Of a stretch of 64,000 nt of DNA, positions 28,263-39,800 are shown one piece after another. The notes below the pieces were generated by a model. It saw only the letters and a program-made list of their open reading frames with translations. It was not told where the DNA came from and did not search any database. A program made the translations under genes and the position numbers. The stretch spans positions 1 to 64,000 of the forward strand of contig CACZJU010000013.1 in the NCBI GenBank assembly GCA_902781515.1, in the 5' to 3' direction. Source of the DNA: an uncultured Bacteroidales bacterium. Lineage in GTDB: Bacteria > Bacteroidota > Bacteroidia > Bacteroidales > Bacteroidaceae. How positions within the stretch are numbered: position 1 is the stretch's first letter; each line of letters starts with the position of its first letter.

Positions 28263-29566
28263 ATTGTCAAAAGCTCGATGAGTTCGGCGGGAGTGAGGAG
28301 CTGCTGCTCGCCGGTAGTCATGTTCTTGAGAGTCAGTTTGCCCTCAGCCATTTCGTTCTCGCCAACGATAGCCACGAAGGGCACCTGTTTCTGGTTGGCA
28401 TACTGCATCTGCTTCTTCATCTTTGTAGCATCGGGATATATCTCGCAACGGATTCTAGCCTGACGGGCCTGAGCGATGATGGGCATACAGTAGGCAGCCT
28501 CAGCCTCGCCGAAGTTGACGAACAGGAGCTGGGTGCTGGTGGTGACAGTCTCGGGATAGAGGTCAAGCTGGTTGAGTACATCGTAGATGCGGTCGGCACC
28601 AAACGAAATGCCAACGCCGCTGAGACCGGGCAGACCGAAGATGCCAGTGAGGTTGTCGTAACGACCGCCGCCGGTGATACTGCCAATCTCCACATCGAGG
28701 GCTTTCACCTCGAAGATGCAGCCGGTGTAGTAGTTGAGGCCGCGAGCGAGAGTGAGGTCAAGCTCCAATGGACAATTGACAATTGACAATTGATAATTAT
28801 TTATTACATATTCGACTTCGGAGATGCCGCGGAGGCCAGTTTCGCTGGAGGCGAGGACCTGACGCATGGTGGCGAGTTTCTCGTCGTTGGTGCCGCTAAG
28901 CTGGATGATGGGCTGCAGCTTTTCGATTGCTTCCTCGGGCAGACCACACTCACGCAGCTCGGCATTCACATTGTCGAGGCCAATCTTGTCGAGCTTGTCG
29001 ATGGCTACGGTGATGTCCACAATCTTATCGGCCTGACCTATGATTTCGGCAATACCGGTAAGAATCTTGCGGTTGTTAATCTTGATGCACACACGAATGC
29101 CAAAGCGACGGAACACCTCATCCACAATCTGCATCAGCTCTACCTCGTTGAGGAGCGAATCGCTGCCCACAACGTCAGCGTCGCACTGGTAGAACTCGCG
29201 ATAACGACCTTTCTGCGGACGGTCGGCACGCCATACAGGCTGAATCTGGAAACGACGGAAAGGCAGACTGAGTTCCTCGCGGTGCTGCACCACATAACGT
29301 GCGAAAGGCACGGTGAGGTCGTAGCGCAGACCCTTCTCGGCAGGTTCGGCAGCCTTGGCGCCGCTGTTCTGAATGCGGAACAGCAGTTTGTCGCCTTCCT
29401 CGCCGTACTTGCCCATCAAGGTAGAGAGGTTCTCCATAGCCGGAGTCTCTATCTGCTGGAAGCCATATAAGGCATAGACGCTACGAATGGTGTCGAAAAT
29501 ATAGTTGCGACGGGCCATCTCCACCGGACCGAAGTCGCGAGTGCCCTTGGGTATGCTGGGTTTCAT
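28250..29566 (-). CDS. hisS: Histidyl-tRNA synthetase
   Basis: This class II synthetase charges tRNA-His. The 438-residue protein has motif 2 ([20 protein letters not shown]), the histidine-binding [10 protein letters not shown] motif, the GGGRYDNL loop and a C-terminal anticodon-binding domain. Residues about 257-266 (NYQLSIVNC) just before [10 protein letters not shown] are encoded by four GACAATT/GATAATT units, a simple repeat within an essential enzyme. The C-terminus (MHNP) runs into the GGTTATG array. Catalytic motifs are intact, so it should be functional. Confidence 0.97.
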   Translation of the reverse strand: MKPSIPKGTRDFGPVEMARRNYIFDTIRSVYALYGFQQIETPAMENLSTLMGKYGEEGDKLLFRIQNSGAKAAEPAEKGLRYDLTVPFARYVVQHREELSLPFRRFQIQPVWRADRPQKGRYREFYQCDADVVGSDSLLNEVELMQIVDEVFRRFGIRVCIKINNRKILTGIAEIIGQADKIVDITVAIDKLDKIGLDNVNAELRECGLPEEAIEKLQPIIQLSGTNDEKLATMRQVLASSETGLRGISEVEYVINNYQLSIVNCPLELDLTLARGLNYYTGCIFEVKALDVEIGSITGGGRYDNLTGIFGLPGLSGVGISFGADRIYDVLNQLDLYPETVTTSTQLLFVNFGEAEAAYCMPIIAQARQARIRCEIYPDATKMKKQMQYANQKQVPFVAIVGENEMAEGKLTLKNMTTGEQQLLTPAELIELLTMHNP

Positions 29567-29577
29567 GCTGACTAATT

Positions 29578-29618
29578 AAGAATTAAGAATTAAGAGTTAA
29601 GAGTTAAGAATTAAAAGT
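29578..29618. repeat. 7-nt repeat array upstream of hisS
   Basis: TTAAGAA/TTAAGAG units repeat with a 7-nt period between the hisS start and TATCTTTG (29631-29624, minus), a possible -7 box. Confidence 0.75.
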
Positions 29619-29719
29619 TTTTGCAAAGATAGTAATAAATTCACAATTCACAATGCACAATTCACAATTATCCGTAAAACCTCAATAACCTATCACCTAT
29701 AACCTATAACCTCTCACCA

Positions 29720-32260
29720 TTAGAACGGATAACCGACGGCGAGGTGGAAGCCGAGCGAATCCCAGAACTTCCGCATGTTGTAATAGCCAGAGCGACCTGT
29801 GTCGTATGGAGCATGAATACCAATGCCGACGTCGAAACGGATGACAAGGAAGTCGAGGTCGTAACGGAAGCCGAAGCCCGTGCCAAGAGCAATCTCCTTA
29901 CCCATTGTCTTTGCATTCAAACTGCCGCCCGGACGGTTGGCATCGGACTTCATCAACCACACATTACCTGCATCAACGAAGATGGCACCTCCGAGGTCGC
30001 TGACCAATGGGAAACGATATTCGAGATTGGCCTCCAGCTTCAGGTCGCCAATCTGGTCGAGATAACTGTATTTGGAGTTGGCAGGATGATAGCTTCCCGG
30101 ACCGATGGTGCGCACACCAAAGGCACGGATGCTGTTTGCGCCGCCTATGGTGAAGAGGTCGCCGTAGGGAGCAATACGACTGTTGCCGTAGCTGTAGATG
30201 ACGCCTGCAAACAATCGACCTGCCACATAGGTTCGCGTCTGTCCGATACGATAGCGCTGGGAGTACTCAGCAGTAAACTTCAAGTACTGGGCAAAGGGCA
30301 CTCCGAAGAGGTGCTTGTTCTGTTGCGTCAAAGGCTTGCCACCAAGGCGATATACCACGCTGGTGAGGTTACCGGCCTCCTTCAGCGAGAAGGTGATGCG
30401 GCGCTGATGGTAGCGGCTGGCAGGATTGGTGAGCGTGACGGTGTACTGCGCCGATGGCACGAACTGATTACGCAGAGAAGCATAGAGAGCCGGATTGTAC
30501 TTGATGATGGAGTCGAACTTGGCAGTGGTGTGGAGCTGTTTCTCGTAGTCGAGACGGAATGGAACAATCTCGTGCAGCACACGCGGCTTGCGTTGATAGG
30601 TATGAGCCACACGAGCTCCGAAGCTGACACGACTGAAATAGCCCGAACGGTTTATCCAGTCGGCACTGAGCTTATACGTCGTAGTTGCCTTCGCCCTGCG
30701 GTTGAAGAATTTTCCCAATCCCAGCAGAAGCAGACGGGGATAGGTGAGATTCATCGATGCTCCCCACTCGAAGGAGTTCATGACACTCCGCTTGTCGTGA
30801 GCATTGGCACCCGTCATCCATTCGTAAGAGCCATAGGCTTCGAGGCTCAGAGTCTCTGCACCGCGGAATACATTCTGCTTCGACATAGTGAAACTGACAC
30901 CTGGTCCCACCAATCCGTTGCTCTTGCCTGCAATGTTGCCTTTGAACTCGGCATTGTAGGGTTTATCGAGACGGGCCGTAATCTCAACGTCCAGTGTATC
31001 GCAAGTGGCAGTAGTGTCACGAGGAATGTAGCGCATGTTCAACTGTGAGAAAATGCCCATTCCCAGCAGATTGTTCTGCACATCGTTCTGCGTACTCTGA
31101 TTATAGAGACTGCCGCGACGATAGGAGATGAAGCGACGTATGGCACGCATCTTCAGCGGCGTATGTCCTTTCTCACCAGTATAGGCCATAGTAACACTGC
31201 GGCGACCTATGGTGTCCACAAGCTCCTGCTTACCGTATTCATAAACATTGATACGGGTGCGACCCATGTAGTATTGCCTACGGGCATTGTCGGGCATTGC
31301 GGGCGAGGGAATCGCCTGCAGTTGGACATATTGCGGACGGATAATAGTATCTGCCCTATAGACAATGTGTTCGGGACGGAAATAGTAGTAACCGTTGTCG
31401 CGGAAGAGGTTGCTCAGTCGTTTTCGTTCATCATCGAGGTTTGTCACGCTGAACGGATTGCCCTTGTGCAGGAAAGTCCAACGCATATTGTTCCGCAGCA
31501 GAGAATCGGCCCTCTCCGGGAAATCGAGATATGCTATACTGTCGAGATGGAACAGTACGCCCGGATGAACCTGATAGTGGAGCTTTGCCTTTCGGGGATG
31601 GCGCTGAGCCACAGTGTCAACGGAAACCGTCCCACGGAAATATCCGAAGTTGTGGAGGGTGTTCTGTGCCACCTGACTGCGAATGCGGGGATTCACCGTT
31701 GTCAGTGTCACCGGTGTTGCTGCAAAGGTGTTGAACATCCACTTTCCGAAACGTTTCTGACTGTAGAGATACTTGTTGTAAGTCCACAAGCCCACTGCCA
31801 AAGGCTGACGGTGATACGACGAGCCCATGAGCGAATTGTTGGGTTTATAAGCCAGCACGCCCTCCACCTCGCTCTTGGCTATAGCATAGGCCTCTTTATC
31901 CAACTTGGGATTAGAGGCTAAGGGCAAAGGGCTAAGGGTTGAAGGGTTGTTATTGTCTTTTGCCTTTTGCCTTTCGTCTTGAGCCGCCCCTTTCAGGTAG
32001 TCGGAAACAGTGGTGTAGGCATCGGCAATGGCTGTAATGACGCCCGTGGTGTCTGCCTTCGCCTTCTTCGGCTGCTTGGGCATACGGTCGTAATCGACGC
32101 GCTTTATTCCAGTGTACAAAGTCTCGCCCTCTGCCAGATTCTTCGTCTCACTGCACGAGAAAAGGAGAAAACAGAGTAACCCCACCCCCAATCCCCTCCC
32201 GAGGGCGGGGAGTTTTTTTGCAATAATATTATGTAGGTATCTCCTTAACTCCATAATCAT
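29720..32260 (-). CDS. tamL: TamL: BamA-family outer-membrane lipoprotein
   Basis: TamL is the Bacteroidetes lipoprotein version of the BamA/TamA barrel and works with TamB in outer-membrane biogenesis. The 846-residue protein has a lipobox ending in LFSC (Cys36), POTRA-like repeats, and a C-terminal Omp85 barrel with GGANSIRAFG and the terminal strand ending GYPF. Its ATG overlaps the tamB stop by 4 nt. The signal region LPALGRGLGVGLL is read from a G-run dispersed repeat, and residues about 95-115 (PSTLSPLPLASNP) from 7-nt repeats. Confidence 0.88.
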   Translation of the reverse strand: MIMELRRYLHNIIAKKLPALGRGLGVGLLCFLLFSCSETKNLAEGETLYTGIKRVDYDRMPKQPKKAKADTTGVITAIADAYTTVSDYLKGAAQDERQKAKDNNNPSTLSPLPLASNPKLDKEAYAIAKSEVEGVLAYKPNNSLMGSSYHRQPLAVGLWTYNKYLYSQKRFGKWMFNTFAATPVTLTTVNPRIRSQVAQNTLHNFGYFRGTVSVDTVAQRHPRKAKLHYQVHPGVLFHLDSIAYLDFPERADSLLRNNMRWTFLHKGNPFSVTNLDDERKRLSNLFRDNGYYYFRPEHIVYRADTIIRPQYVQLQAIPSPAMPDNARRQYYMGRTRINVYEYGKQELVDTIGRRSVTMAYTGEKGHTPLKMRAIRRFISYRRGSLYNQSTQNDVQNNLLGMGIFSQLNMRYIPRDTTATCDTLDVEITARLDKPYNAEFKGNIAGKSNGLVGPGVSFTMSKQNVFRGAETLSLEAYGSYEWMTGANAHDKRSVMNSFEWGASMNLTYPRLLLLGLGKFFNRRAKATTTYKLSADWINRSGYFSRVSFGARVAHTYQRKPRVLHEIVPFRLDYEKQLHTTAKFDSIIKYNPALYASLRNQFVPSAQYTVTLTNPASRYHQRRITFSLKEAGNLTSVVYRLGGKPLTQQNKHLFGVPFAQYLKFTAEYSQRYRIGQTRTYVAGRLFAGVIYSYGNSRIAPYGDLFTIGGANSIRAFGVRTIGPGSYHPANSKYSYLDQIGDLKLEANLEYRFPLVSDLGGAIFVDAGNVWLMKSDANRPGGSLNAKTMGKEIALGTGFGFRYDLDFLVIRFDVGIGIHAPYDTGRSGYYNMRKFWDSLGFHLAVGYPF
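32180..32214 (-). repeat. G-run repeat element inside the tamL signal-peptide region
   Basis: On the minus strand a C-run/G-run hairpin is followed by GGGAGGGGATTGGGGGT. It closely resembles the rpsB-tsf element at 18605-18624, here translated as part of the lipoprotein signal. Confidence 0.7.
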
Positions 32261-35200
32261 TTATTGTTGGGGTGTTTCTCCTCCCGGGGGTCTTTCTTCC
32301 TAAAAATAAACAACTCACCAAGTCGGGTGCTCTTGCGGCGCAGGACTATACCTGCTCCCATCTCCATGACCTCACCTTCGAGCAACGACTCCGTATCGCG
32401 GTCGTAATAGACACGAACATAGCGTGTGGCACTCTTGTCGAGACGATATTCAACAGAAACGTTGTTGATGATGCTCTGCCCATTGTTCACAGCATCGCTG
32501 CCCGAACTAACCTTTCCTCCTACAATCAGACTTATGCGGTTGCCCCAGAAGCGTTTAGCAAAACTGAAGCTGTAGTCGGTTTGTGTACTTCCGCTTGCCG
32601 ATTCCGTATTGTCGATTCCGAAGTTAAGGTCGATGGTTGAGAGGGCACGATTGGAAATTGCCGAAATCTGACTTTGCAGGAACGAGTTCAGAGCGTTCGT
32701 AGCACTGAAACCACTTGTTCCGTTACCGTTCTCCGTCAGGTACATTCCCGTAGCAAGCATTGTAACCGCCACCTTTCCGCGCTCTTCGGCATTCATCGTT
32801 GCCAACTGGTTGGAGATGGTCAAATCGGACGGTGCTGCAATGGTGAACTCCAGTCCCATGTCGCTGAGAGTCTGAGTAACATCAAGTCCCACATCGAAAT
32901 TCACGCTGCGCGGCACATCGTTCTCATAGACGGTGGTCTTCACACGTTCACTGGCACTTACGTTGAGTCTCGGATTCGTTATATCACCCATAAATTCCAC
33001 ATAACTGCCGCTGGTAATCTGGAAGTTCTTCAGCGACACCACCATCAGGGTGTAGTTCATGAGACCGCTGACGATAGTGTAGCGTCCGTATAGCTTCAGA
33101 CCGTCCTGCGTGCTATACGAAAGGCTCAGGTCTCCCCCACCCTCAAGGTCTATGTGGTTGGTTCCGTCGGCACTAAGCAGACAATGCGCCTGGGCTGCCT
33201 GCTCTATACCTATATCCATCAGTACATCGATGTTCTGTGGCGATTTGCGTTCTTCCTCAACGGTCAAAGTATCACCAAAATCGACAAACGTCACCAGTTC
33301 CGACAGTTGGTCGTCGGCAGTCAGGGGCGAGTCGGTGAGCACATAAGAGACATTGGTATTACCAAGAACATCGAGTTTTCCACGAAGAATCATATCGTCG
33401 AGCGTACCTGTCAGTCGTGCACCGAGGTCAACATACACCTTTCCGTAAGCAACGGCATGGGGAGCTTTGGGAGCGTTGATGAGTTCGAAATCGTGAGCCG
33501 ACAGGGACAGAGCCAGTCGTATGCGGTCGAAGTCGCGGAAGTTGATATTTCCATCGAGCACCAACGGGTTCTTGCCAGTGGAATAGGCCTCTATGCGTTT
33601 GAAGTCGAGGAAACTGTTCTTCACACCTATAGTATCGTCGGGGAAGCGCAGATGCAGGCTGTACATATCGCTGTTGAGGTGCATGGAATCTGTCATCAGC
33701 GCACCGTCAAGAACAGGGTTCGAGACCTTGCCCGTAACACTCATCTCACCCGTGAAGTATCCTGCCAGTTCAAGTGTCTTGTTCGGGATGAAACCGTTTG
33801 CCAACGACAGCGGTAGTCGCATCAGTGCTGCCTGTGCGTCTATCGTGCCCTCGCCCTTTGGGTCGTAGGTTCCTGCCAGAGTTGCCACCTCGTAGCCATT
33901 GAGCGACATTATACCATCAACATAATGCGTACCGTCGGCATTAGGCAGATACAGAGCATTCAGTCCCACATTTCCCAGCACGGCCTCCTCGTACGACATC
34001 TTCTGTACTCCAGCGTCCACAAGCACACTCACTGACTTCTCGTCCTGTACCAAGTGGAAGTCGCCTGCTAGCGTACCACCAATCTGCGGGAAGTAAGGAA
34101 TGACGGCACTCAGTTCGCCAAGATTGAAGTCGTGAACCGACAGGGTTACGTCCTGCAGGGCTTCTTCGTTGGGCGTGGTGTATAGCTTGAAACCCGTACC
34201 GTCGTCTGCCAACAAATCCACATCGGCCTCAACCCGACGGTCATCGTGGAGGGTGATGTAGTTGTCGCCATTCAACGAGAAACGACGGTAGGCGATAATC
34301 GGATTCAGAGGATTGAGATGCAGACGGTACCCATCGTCCTCAAGGAACAGGTTGGCTCCTACATCTAAGCCCTTGCGCCCTTTGGCATCAAAGAAAGTGA
34401 CAGCTGCATTCGCTCCCGTCTGTGTGAGTTCTGCCAACAACTCCGACTCGAACACCACTTGCTTGTTGCGAGGTCCGTTGCGCACTCGTCCGTTGAAGCG
34501 CACCACATCCGTTGTGTCCTGATGAATGCGGAACTGAATGGTATCGAGTTGTATGGAGCCTGTGTTCAAAGCGTGTACATATCCGCTGCCGTTAAGTCCG
34601 TCGAACGGGTTGCTGTCGAGGTCTATACGCATTCGTCCGAACTTGTAGCCCATCGACTGAATGATGTGGGCGAGGGTGTTGTCCGGACCGCTCTGCAGAT
34701 GCAGAGTTGCTATTGGCAGCATACTCTTCAGCGTGTCCTGCGCAAGATTATGCTCGGCAAACTGTCGTTCAAGTTCTTTCGTCAGGGTCGTAATGTTGCC
34801 GAGAAGCTTATCTAACGGCTCTGTTGATGAAAGGTCCAGCGCGAGGTCGCCAGAAGTGGCTTTTGCCCACAAAGTATCGGGCCGTAGGAGCAGGTCGATG
34901 TTGATGTCTGTAGGATAGAAAGTAGTATCTTCGAATGCCAGTTCTATAGCCTCTACCCTTCCCTTCAGCTCATGACTGTCGCGAAGGTTCGAACTGCCGT
35001 TTGCTGCCATCTGCATCGAAACCTTCATGGGCTTATCCGAAAGTCCCAGAGCATAAAGGTCGATGTGTGTTGCTCCAAGAGTGAAGTCGGCTGCCTGCAG
35101 ACCCTTGTCGAGTTGTAGTGTAGCACAAGCATCAGCCGTCAGCAGTTGGTTGTTGCTCATCAGATTCAGGTTGGCGATTCCATTTCTGGCATCAGCCGTC

Positions 35201-36723
35201 AGGCGCACATTGTTAAGGTTGTAATGCCCATACTCCAGATGGTCAACAGCAACTTCGGCACGGGCCACAGCACGTCGCGAGAGCAGGTCGAGCCCTCTGC
35301 CGCTGACCTTTGCCCTTGCTGTCACATTGTACAGAGAATCCTTTGGCAGGAAGTTGTGGAGATTGAGGTCGCGAATGTCCACATCGGCTTGATAAGCCTC
35401 GCTCTTGGCATTGTACTTTCCCTTCACATGTCCGCGCCCTTTTCCCTGCCACAGACGCAGGTCGCCGCTATACTGCTGATTGTGAATGTGCGCGTCGCCC
35501 TTCACCTTCATGCTTGGCAACTGGAATGTCGGAGCGAGCCCAAGGAAACGACGGACTCGACTCAGGTCGTGAGTGACTACATCAAGCTCAACATCGGCTC
35601 CCAGACTGTCCACATTCAGCACATTGGTGACACTGCCCGTTACTTGTGCTTCTGCTACAGGGATGGCTGCCAGTCGGCATTCATCGACTGCGAGACTATC
35701 CACATTGCCACGCATACGGGCCTTGAGTGTCACAGGCGGAGCTTCAGGTATAATCTGTTGTATTTCCTTTGGGAGATAGGGACCTGCCACAGACAACAAG
35801 TCGGCACGACCTATTGAAGCATCAAGGTCGGCATCCATGTGCCCTCGCTTACGAGGTGTCAGTGCCGTCCAGTCCATATTCACACGTCCTTCGATACTGC
35901 TGTCGGGAGTTTTCAGATTCAGTTCCGACAACTGGATATGGGTGTCGTCAACGAGCAGGTTCTCAGCCTTTAGACAAATGTCGCGCAGAGCCATTTCGCT
36001 ACCCTGAATATTGCACAGTAGCGAATCAGCATCAAGCACCAGACGGTCCACTTCATAGACATTATCGCGCAGGTTCACATTGCCGCCTTTCACCACAAGC
36101 TCGCGCACTCCTCCCCTAACCAACAGAGAATCGCCAACGGTGTGGAAAGCCACTCGTGTTCTTCTCAAAGCAATATCGCCAAGTCCTATTGTCCAGAGGA
36201 TTGGGGCTGACTCTGTGGTATCGATAACGGTGGTGTCGCGCATTGCAATGTCCACGTCGCAGTCGTCGAGTTCCACGCCTGTCAGCTCGGCTCTTTGCCT
36301 ACGCAGATGAACCATATCCGACGAAAGATGAAGCCGTCCCAGACTTCCCTTCACCCTTGTGGTGGCAATGAGGTCGCGAGTGTCTATCACACCTTCGCAC
36401 AAGTCCACAGCATCCACTCCCAAGCGCCAATTGAGGATGTGTGTGAAGTTGAGGTCCACAATAGCACTCCGCACTGCTACAATGGTATCTGGAGGAGTGG
36501 TAACGCAGAGACCTTCCAATTCCAAATCGAGCGGGAAACTGATACCGAGACGTTGCAAGCGCACATCGAGACCTGTCTGTTCCGAAGCATAGGCTGCAAC
36601 ACGTGCTACCGCCCACCTCTGGACGGGGGGCAGATATATCGCTGCCACCAACATCACCACCAGCAGCAGAGGGCACAGCACCACGCCTCCAATCCAGAAG
36701 GCTATTTTCTTTCTGCGTCGCAT
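32257..36723 (-). CDS. tamB: TamB: translocation/assembly module inner-membrane-anchored protein
   Basis: TamB-type AsmA-like proteins span the periplasm as a long beta-groove and act with a TamA/TamL barrel, probably in phospholipid or outer-membrane protein transport. The 1488-residue protein has one N-terminal membrane segment (about 8-30, IAFWIGGVVLCPLLLVVM) and a long beta-repeat body. The C-terminal DUF490 region includes LYGRYTIVSGLMNYTL and a final stretch with NRISLIVGGKVSSG. It overlaps tamL by 4 nt, supporting a joint complex. Confidence 0.9.
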   Translation of the reverse strand: MRRRKKIAFWIGGVVLCPLLLVVMLVAAIYLPPVQRWAVARVAAYASEQTGLDVRLQRLGISFPLDLELEGLCVTTPPDTIVAVRSAIVDLNFTHILNWRLGVDAVDLCEGVIDTRDLIATTRVKGSLGRLHLSSDMVHLRRQRAELTGVELDDCDVDIAMRDTTVIDTTESAPILWTIGLGDIALRRTRVAFHTVGDSLLVRGGVRELVVKGGNVNLRDNVYEVDRLVLDADSLLCNIQGSEMALRDICLKAENLLVDDTHIQLSELNLKTPDSSIEGRVNMDWTALTPRKRGHMDADLDASIGRADLLSVAGPYLPKEIQQIIPEAPPVTLKARMRGNVDSLAVDECRLAAIPVAEAQVTGSVTNVLNVDSLGADVELDVVTHDLSRVRRFLGLAPTFQLPSMKVKGDAHIHNQQYSGDLRLWQGKGRGHVKGKYNAKSEAYQADVDIRDLNLHNFLPKDSLYNVTARAKVSGRGLDLLSRRAVARAEVAVDHLEYGHYNLNNVRLTADARNGIANLNLMSNNQLLTADACATLQLDKGLQAADFTLGATHIDLYALGLSDKPMKVSMQMAANGSSNLRDSHELKGRVEAIELAFEDTTFYPTDINIDLLLRPDTLWAKATSGDLALDLSSTEPLDKLLGNITTLTKELERQFAEHNLAQDTLKSMLPIATLHLQSGPDNTLAHIIQSMGYKFGRMRIDLDSNPFDGLNGSGYVHALNTGSIQLDTIQFRIHQDTTDVVRFNGRVRNGPRNKQVVFESELLAELTQTGANAAVTFFDAKGRKGLDVGANLFLEDDGYRLHLNPLNPIIAYRRFSLNGDNYITLHDDRRVEADVDLLADDGTGFKLYTTPNEEALQDVTLSVHDFNLGELSAVIPYFPQIGGTLAGDFHLVQDEKSVSVLVDAGVQKMSYEEAVLGNVGLNALYLPNADGTHYVDGIMSLNGYEVATLAGTYDPKGEGTIDAQAALMRLPLSLANGFIPNKTLELAGYFTGEMSVTGKVSNPVLDGALMTDSMHLNSDMYSLHLRFPDDTIGVKNSFLDFKRIEAYSTGKNPLVLDGNINFRDFDRIRLALSLSAHDFELINAPKAPHAVAYGKVYVDLGARLTGTLDDMILRGKLDVLGNTNVSYVLTDSPLTADDQLSELVTFVDFGDTLTVEEERKSPQNIDVLMDIGIEQAAQAHCLLSADGTNHIDLEGGGDLSLSYSTQDGLKLYGRYTIVSGLMNYTLMVVSLKNFQITSGSYVEFMGDITNPRLNVSASERVKTTVYENDVPRSVNFDVGLDVTQTLSDMGLEFTIAAPSDLTISNQLATMNAEERGKVAVTMLATGMYLTENGNGTSGFSATNALNSFLQSQISAISNRALSTIDLNFGIDNTESASGSTQTDYSFSFAKRFWGNRISLIVGGKVSSGSDAVNNGQSIINNVSVEYRLDKSATRYVRVYYDRDTESLLEGEVMEMGAGIVLRRKSTRLGELFIFRKKDPREEKHPNNK

Positions 36724-36806
36724 TTAACGCACAAAGTTAGTGCAAACAGATGAACAAGACAAATGAAAAGATAAATATATTAAACTTTTTTATGTCTATG
36801 GGTTTC

Positions 36807-36834
36807 TAAATATGATGAATTTTAGTTAATTTTG
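36807..36834 (+). promoter_or_regulatory. Likely promoter of the CotH/lamin-tail gene
   Basis: TAATTTTG (36827-36834) matches TAnnTTTG. Twenty nt upstream is TTTC (36803-36806), a 3-of-4 match to the -33 box. The ATG is 20 nt downstream. Confidence 0.5.
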
Positions 36835-36854
36835 CCGCGCAAAACATTATAATC

Positions 36855-39800
36855 ATGAAAATTCGTACCTTTTTACTGTCATTGGCAGCAGTTGCAACAC
36901 TTCACGTCGGTGCTGCCGATTGGATAGACGTCACAAGTAAATACATCAAGAATCCAACGTTCAACGGTAACGACATTACTACTGGATGGATGGGCACCGG
37001 CTTCGGAGCGGCAAATCCTATGGAAAATGCCGAGCACTACAACAAGTCCTACGACACTTGGCAACTGATAGACAATCCCATGAAGGGACACTATCGCCTG
37101 AGCCTCAATGCCTTCTACCGTATGGGAACTTCGTCAAACGACTGGAATCTGTACAGTTCAGGTGACTACGCTGACCACCAGTATGCCATGCTCTATGCTA
37201 ACGATGTTGAGGAGCCTATCGTTCCAGCTTCGAGTGCGGCCTTGGAACAGAGTTTGGGCGGACAGTCAGCTCGCGTGGGTTCGTGGATGGATGGAGGCTA
37301 CAAATACATCCCAAACAATATGTATGCTGCCTACCTCTGGTTCCAGGCAGGATACTACCACAACGAGCTGGAGTTCGACATAGAAGACCCTAACGAAGGA
37401 CTCGTTATCGGAATAAAAAAACCATATGGAAATTCGGAGGACTGGACCTGTCTCGACGACTGGAAACTGGAATGGTGGGGCGACATGATATACGTCAGCA
37501 GCATCAACCTGAGCAAGACATCGGCTAACATGGTTGTGGGCGAACGCCTTCAGCTCTCAGCAACGGTACTTCCCTCCAATGCCATTCTCAACAACGTGGA
37601 ATGGAGCAGCAACAACAGCGAGGTTGCTTCGGTGACAGCCGACGGTAAGATTACGGCTCTCAGCACAGGACAGGCAACAATCACGGCATGGGCTGTTGAC
37701 GGCAGCAACAAAATGGCCTCGTGCACAGTCACCGTTACCAATAACGATGCCACCTCTGGTAGCATTGTAATCACCGAAATACAGTCTGCCAACATCGACC
37801 AGATTCTCGATCCATCGTGGAACTACGGCGGATGGGTGGAGCTCTATAATCCCACCTCTATTGGAGTGTCGCTGAAGGGCTGCTGGCTGAGCGACGATGC
37901 TGAGAATCTGTGCAAGGCACACATCACTCAGCCTATGGCAATACCTGCTAAAGGATACTTAAACCTTTGGTTCGACCATCACGATAAATACTGTGAGTCT
38001 CAGGTAAATATGAAGCTCGATGTTGAGGGAGATACCATATTCATCAGCGACCCGAATGGTAAGCTCTTGGCTATGCAAGCGTACCCCCAAGCCGTCAGTC
38101 GTTGCTCCTATGCCCGCAAGACTTTGTCAGGCAACGAATGGGGGTGGTCTTCGACTCCTACACCCGAAGCTTCGAACTCCGGAATGAAGTATGCTACCAC
38201 CCAACTGGCAGCTCCCGTAGTTGACCAACCCTCGCAAGTTTTCAGCTCACAGCTTACCGTCTGCGTCAACATTCCACAGGGCGCAACTCTGCGCTACACC
38301 ACCAACGGACGCACCCCGACGGAGACGAATTCGGAAATATCAACCACAGGACTGTTCTACCCCTCCGTGACCACCAGGTATCGCTTCCGCCTGTTTGCCG
38401 ACGGCAAGCTGCCAAGTCCTGTCACCACTCGTACATATATCTACGAGGATAAGGACTTCTCTCTGCCAATCATCAGCGTGGTTGGCAACGGCTACGACCT
38501 GTTTGGTGATGACTACGGAATATTTGCCAAAGGCAATGGCAACGGACGTCCGGGCAACGGACAGTCATCGCCCTGTAACTGGAACATGGACTGGGACCGT
38601 GCAGCGAACTTTGAATACATCGACAACAAACAGATGGCAATCAATCAGGAGGTGCTGATAGAGCGCTGCGGAGGATGGAGCCGTGCGTGGGCACCATATT
38701 CCTTCAAGCTGAAGGCCAACAAACTGCTGGAGGGACAGAACACACTGCCCTATCAGTTCTTTGCCGACAAACCTTATCTCAAGCACAAGACACTGCAGAT
38801 ACGAAACGGAGGTAACGACACCGGTTGCCGCATCAAAGACCCTGCCCTGCAGGAGATCATAGCACGCTCTGGCCTCAACATCGACTATCAGGCCTATCAG
38901 CCCGTGATGCACTATCTTAATGGTTCGTATGCTGGCGTCATCAACATGCGCGAGCCCAACAACAAGCATTTCGTGTATGCCAACTACGGACTCGACGACG
39001 ATGAGATTGACCAGTTCGAGATGTCGCCCGACTCGGGCTACATCCAGAAATGCGGCACCTATGAGAGTATGCAGCGCTGGAAGGACCTCGCAGCAGAATG
39101 TGGTACCAGTGATGAGGCTTACGAAGAGCTTTGCAAGATGGTGGACATCGACGAGTACTGCAATTACATGGCAATACAGTTCTATCTCTCCAATTGGGAC
39201 TGGCCACAGAACAACGTGAAGGGCTGGAAACCAATCATGGAGGGCGGTAAGTTCCGCTTCGTTCTCTTTGACCTCGACGGTTCGTTCAACAACGACGGTT
39301 CGTTTGCAAACTTCGAGAGCAAGCAGACGTACACATTCGACAAACTCTACGGTGAACCATATGAGTATATCACTAAGGAAATTGAGTTCGTGACGGTATT
39401 CCTCGACATGCTCAACAACGAGAAATTCCGCCGTCAGTTCATCGATTCATACTGCCTCATAACAGGCTCTGTGTTCGAACCTACACGCTGCCAGAGCATC
39501 ATCAACGAACTGGCAAGTCGCGTTTCTAATTCACAGATCATCAACACTGAGTTCTACGGCAGTGGCACTTCTCCATGGAGCACTGCCAACGATTTGATTG
39601 GGATACTCTCCAGCTCGCGACAGACAACCATGATGAACGTCATGAAAAACTACAGCCGCATGCAGCTCAGCAACGCCACTCCGCAGAAAGTTACTCTCAG
39701 CACCAACCTGCCAGAAGCACGCCTGACGGTCAACGGTCTGCCTGTGCCCACCAACAAATTCTCGGGCCAGCTCTTTGCTCCCGTGACTTTCGGCACAGAT

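Noticed and set aside
29744-31048. Long plus-strand frame opposite tamL
   Set aside because: It is antiparallel to a well-supported Omp85 barrel and low in recognisable structure.
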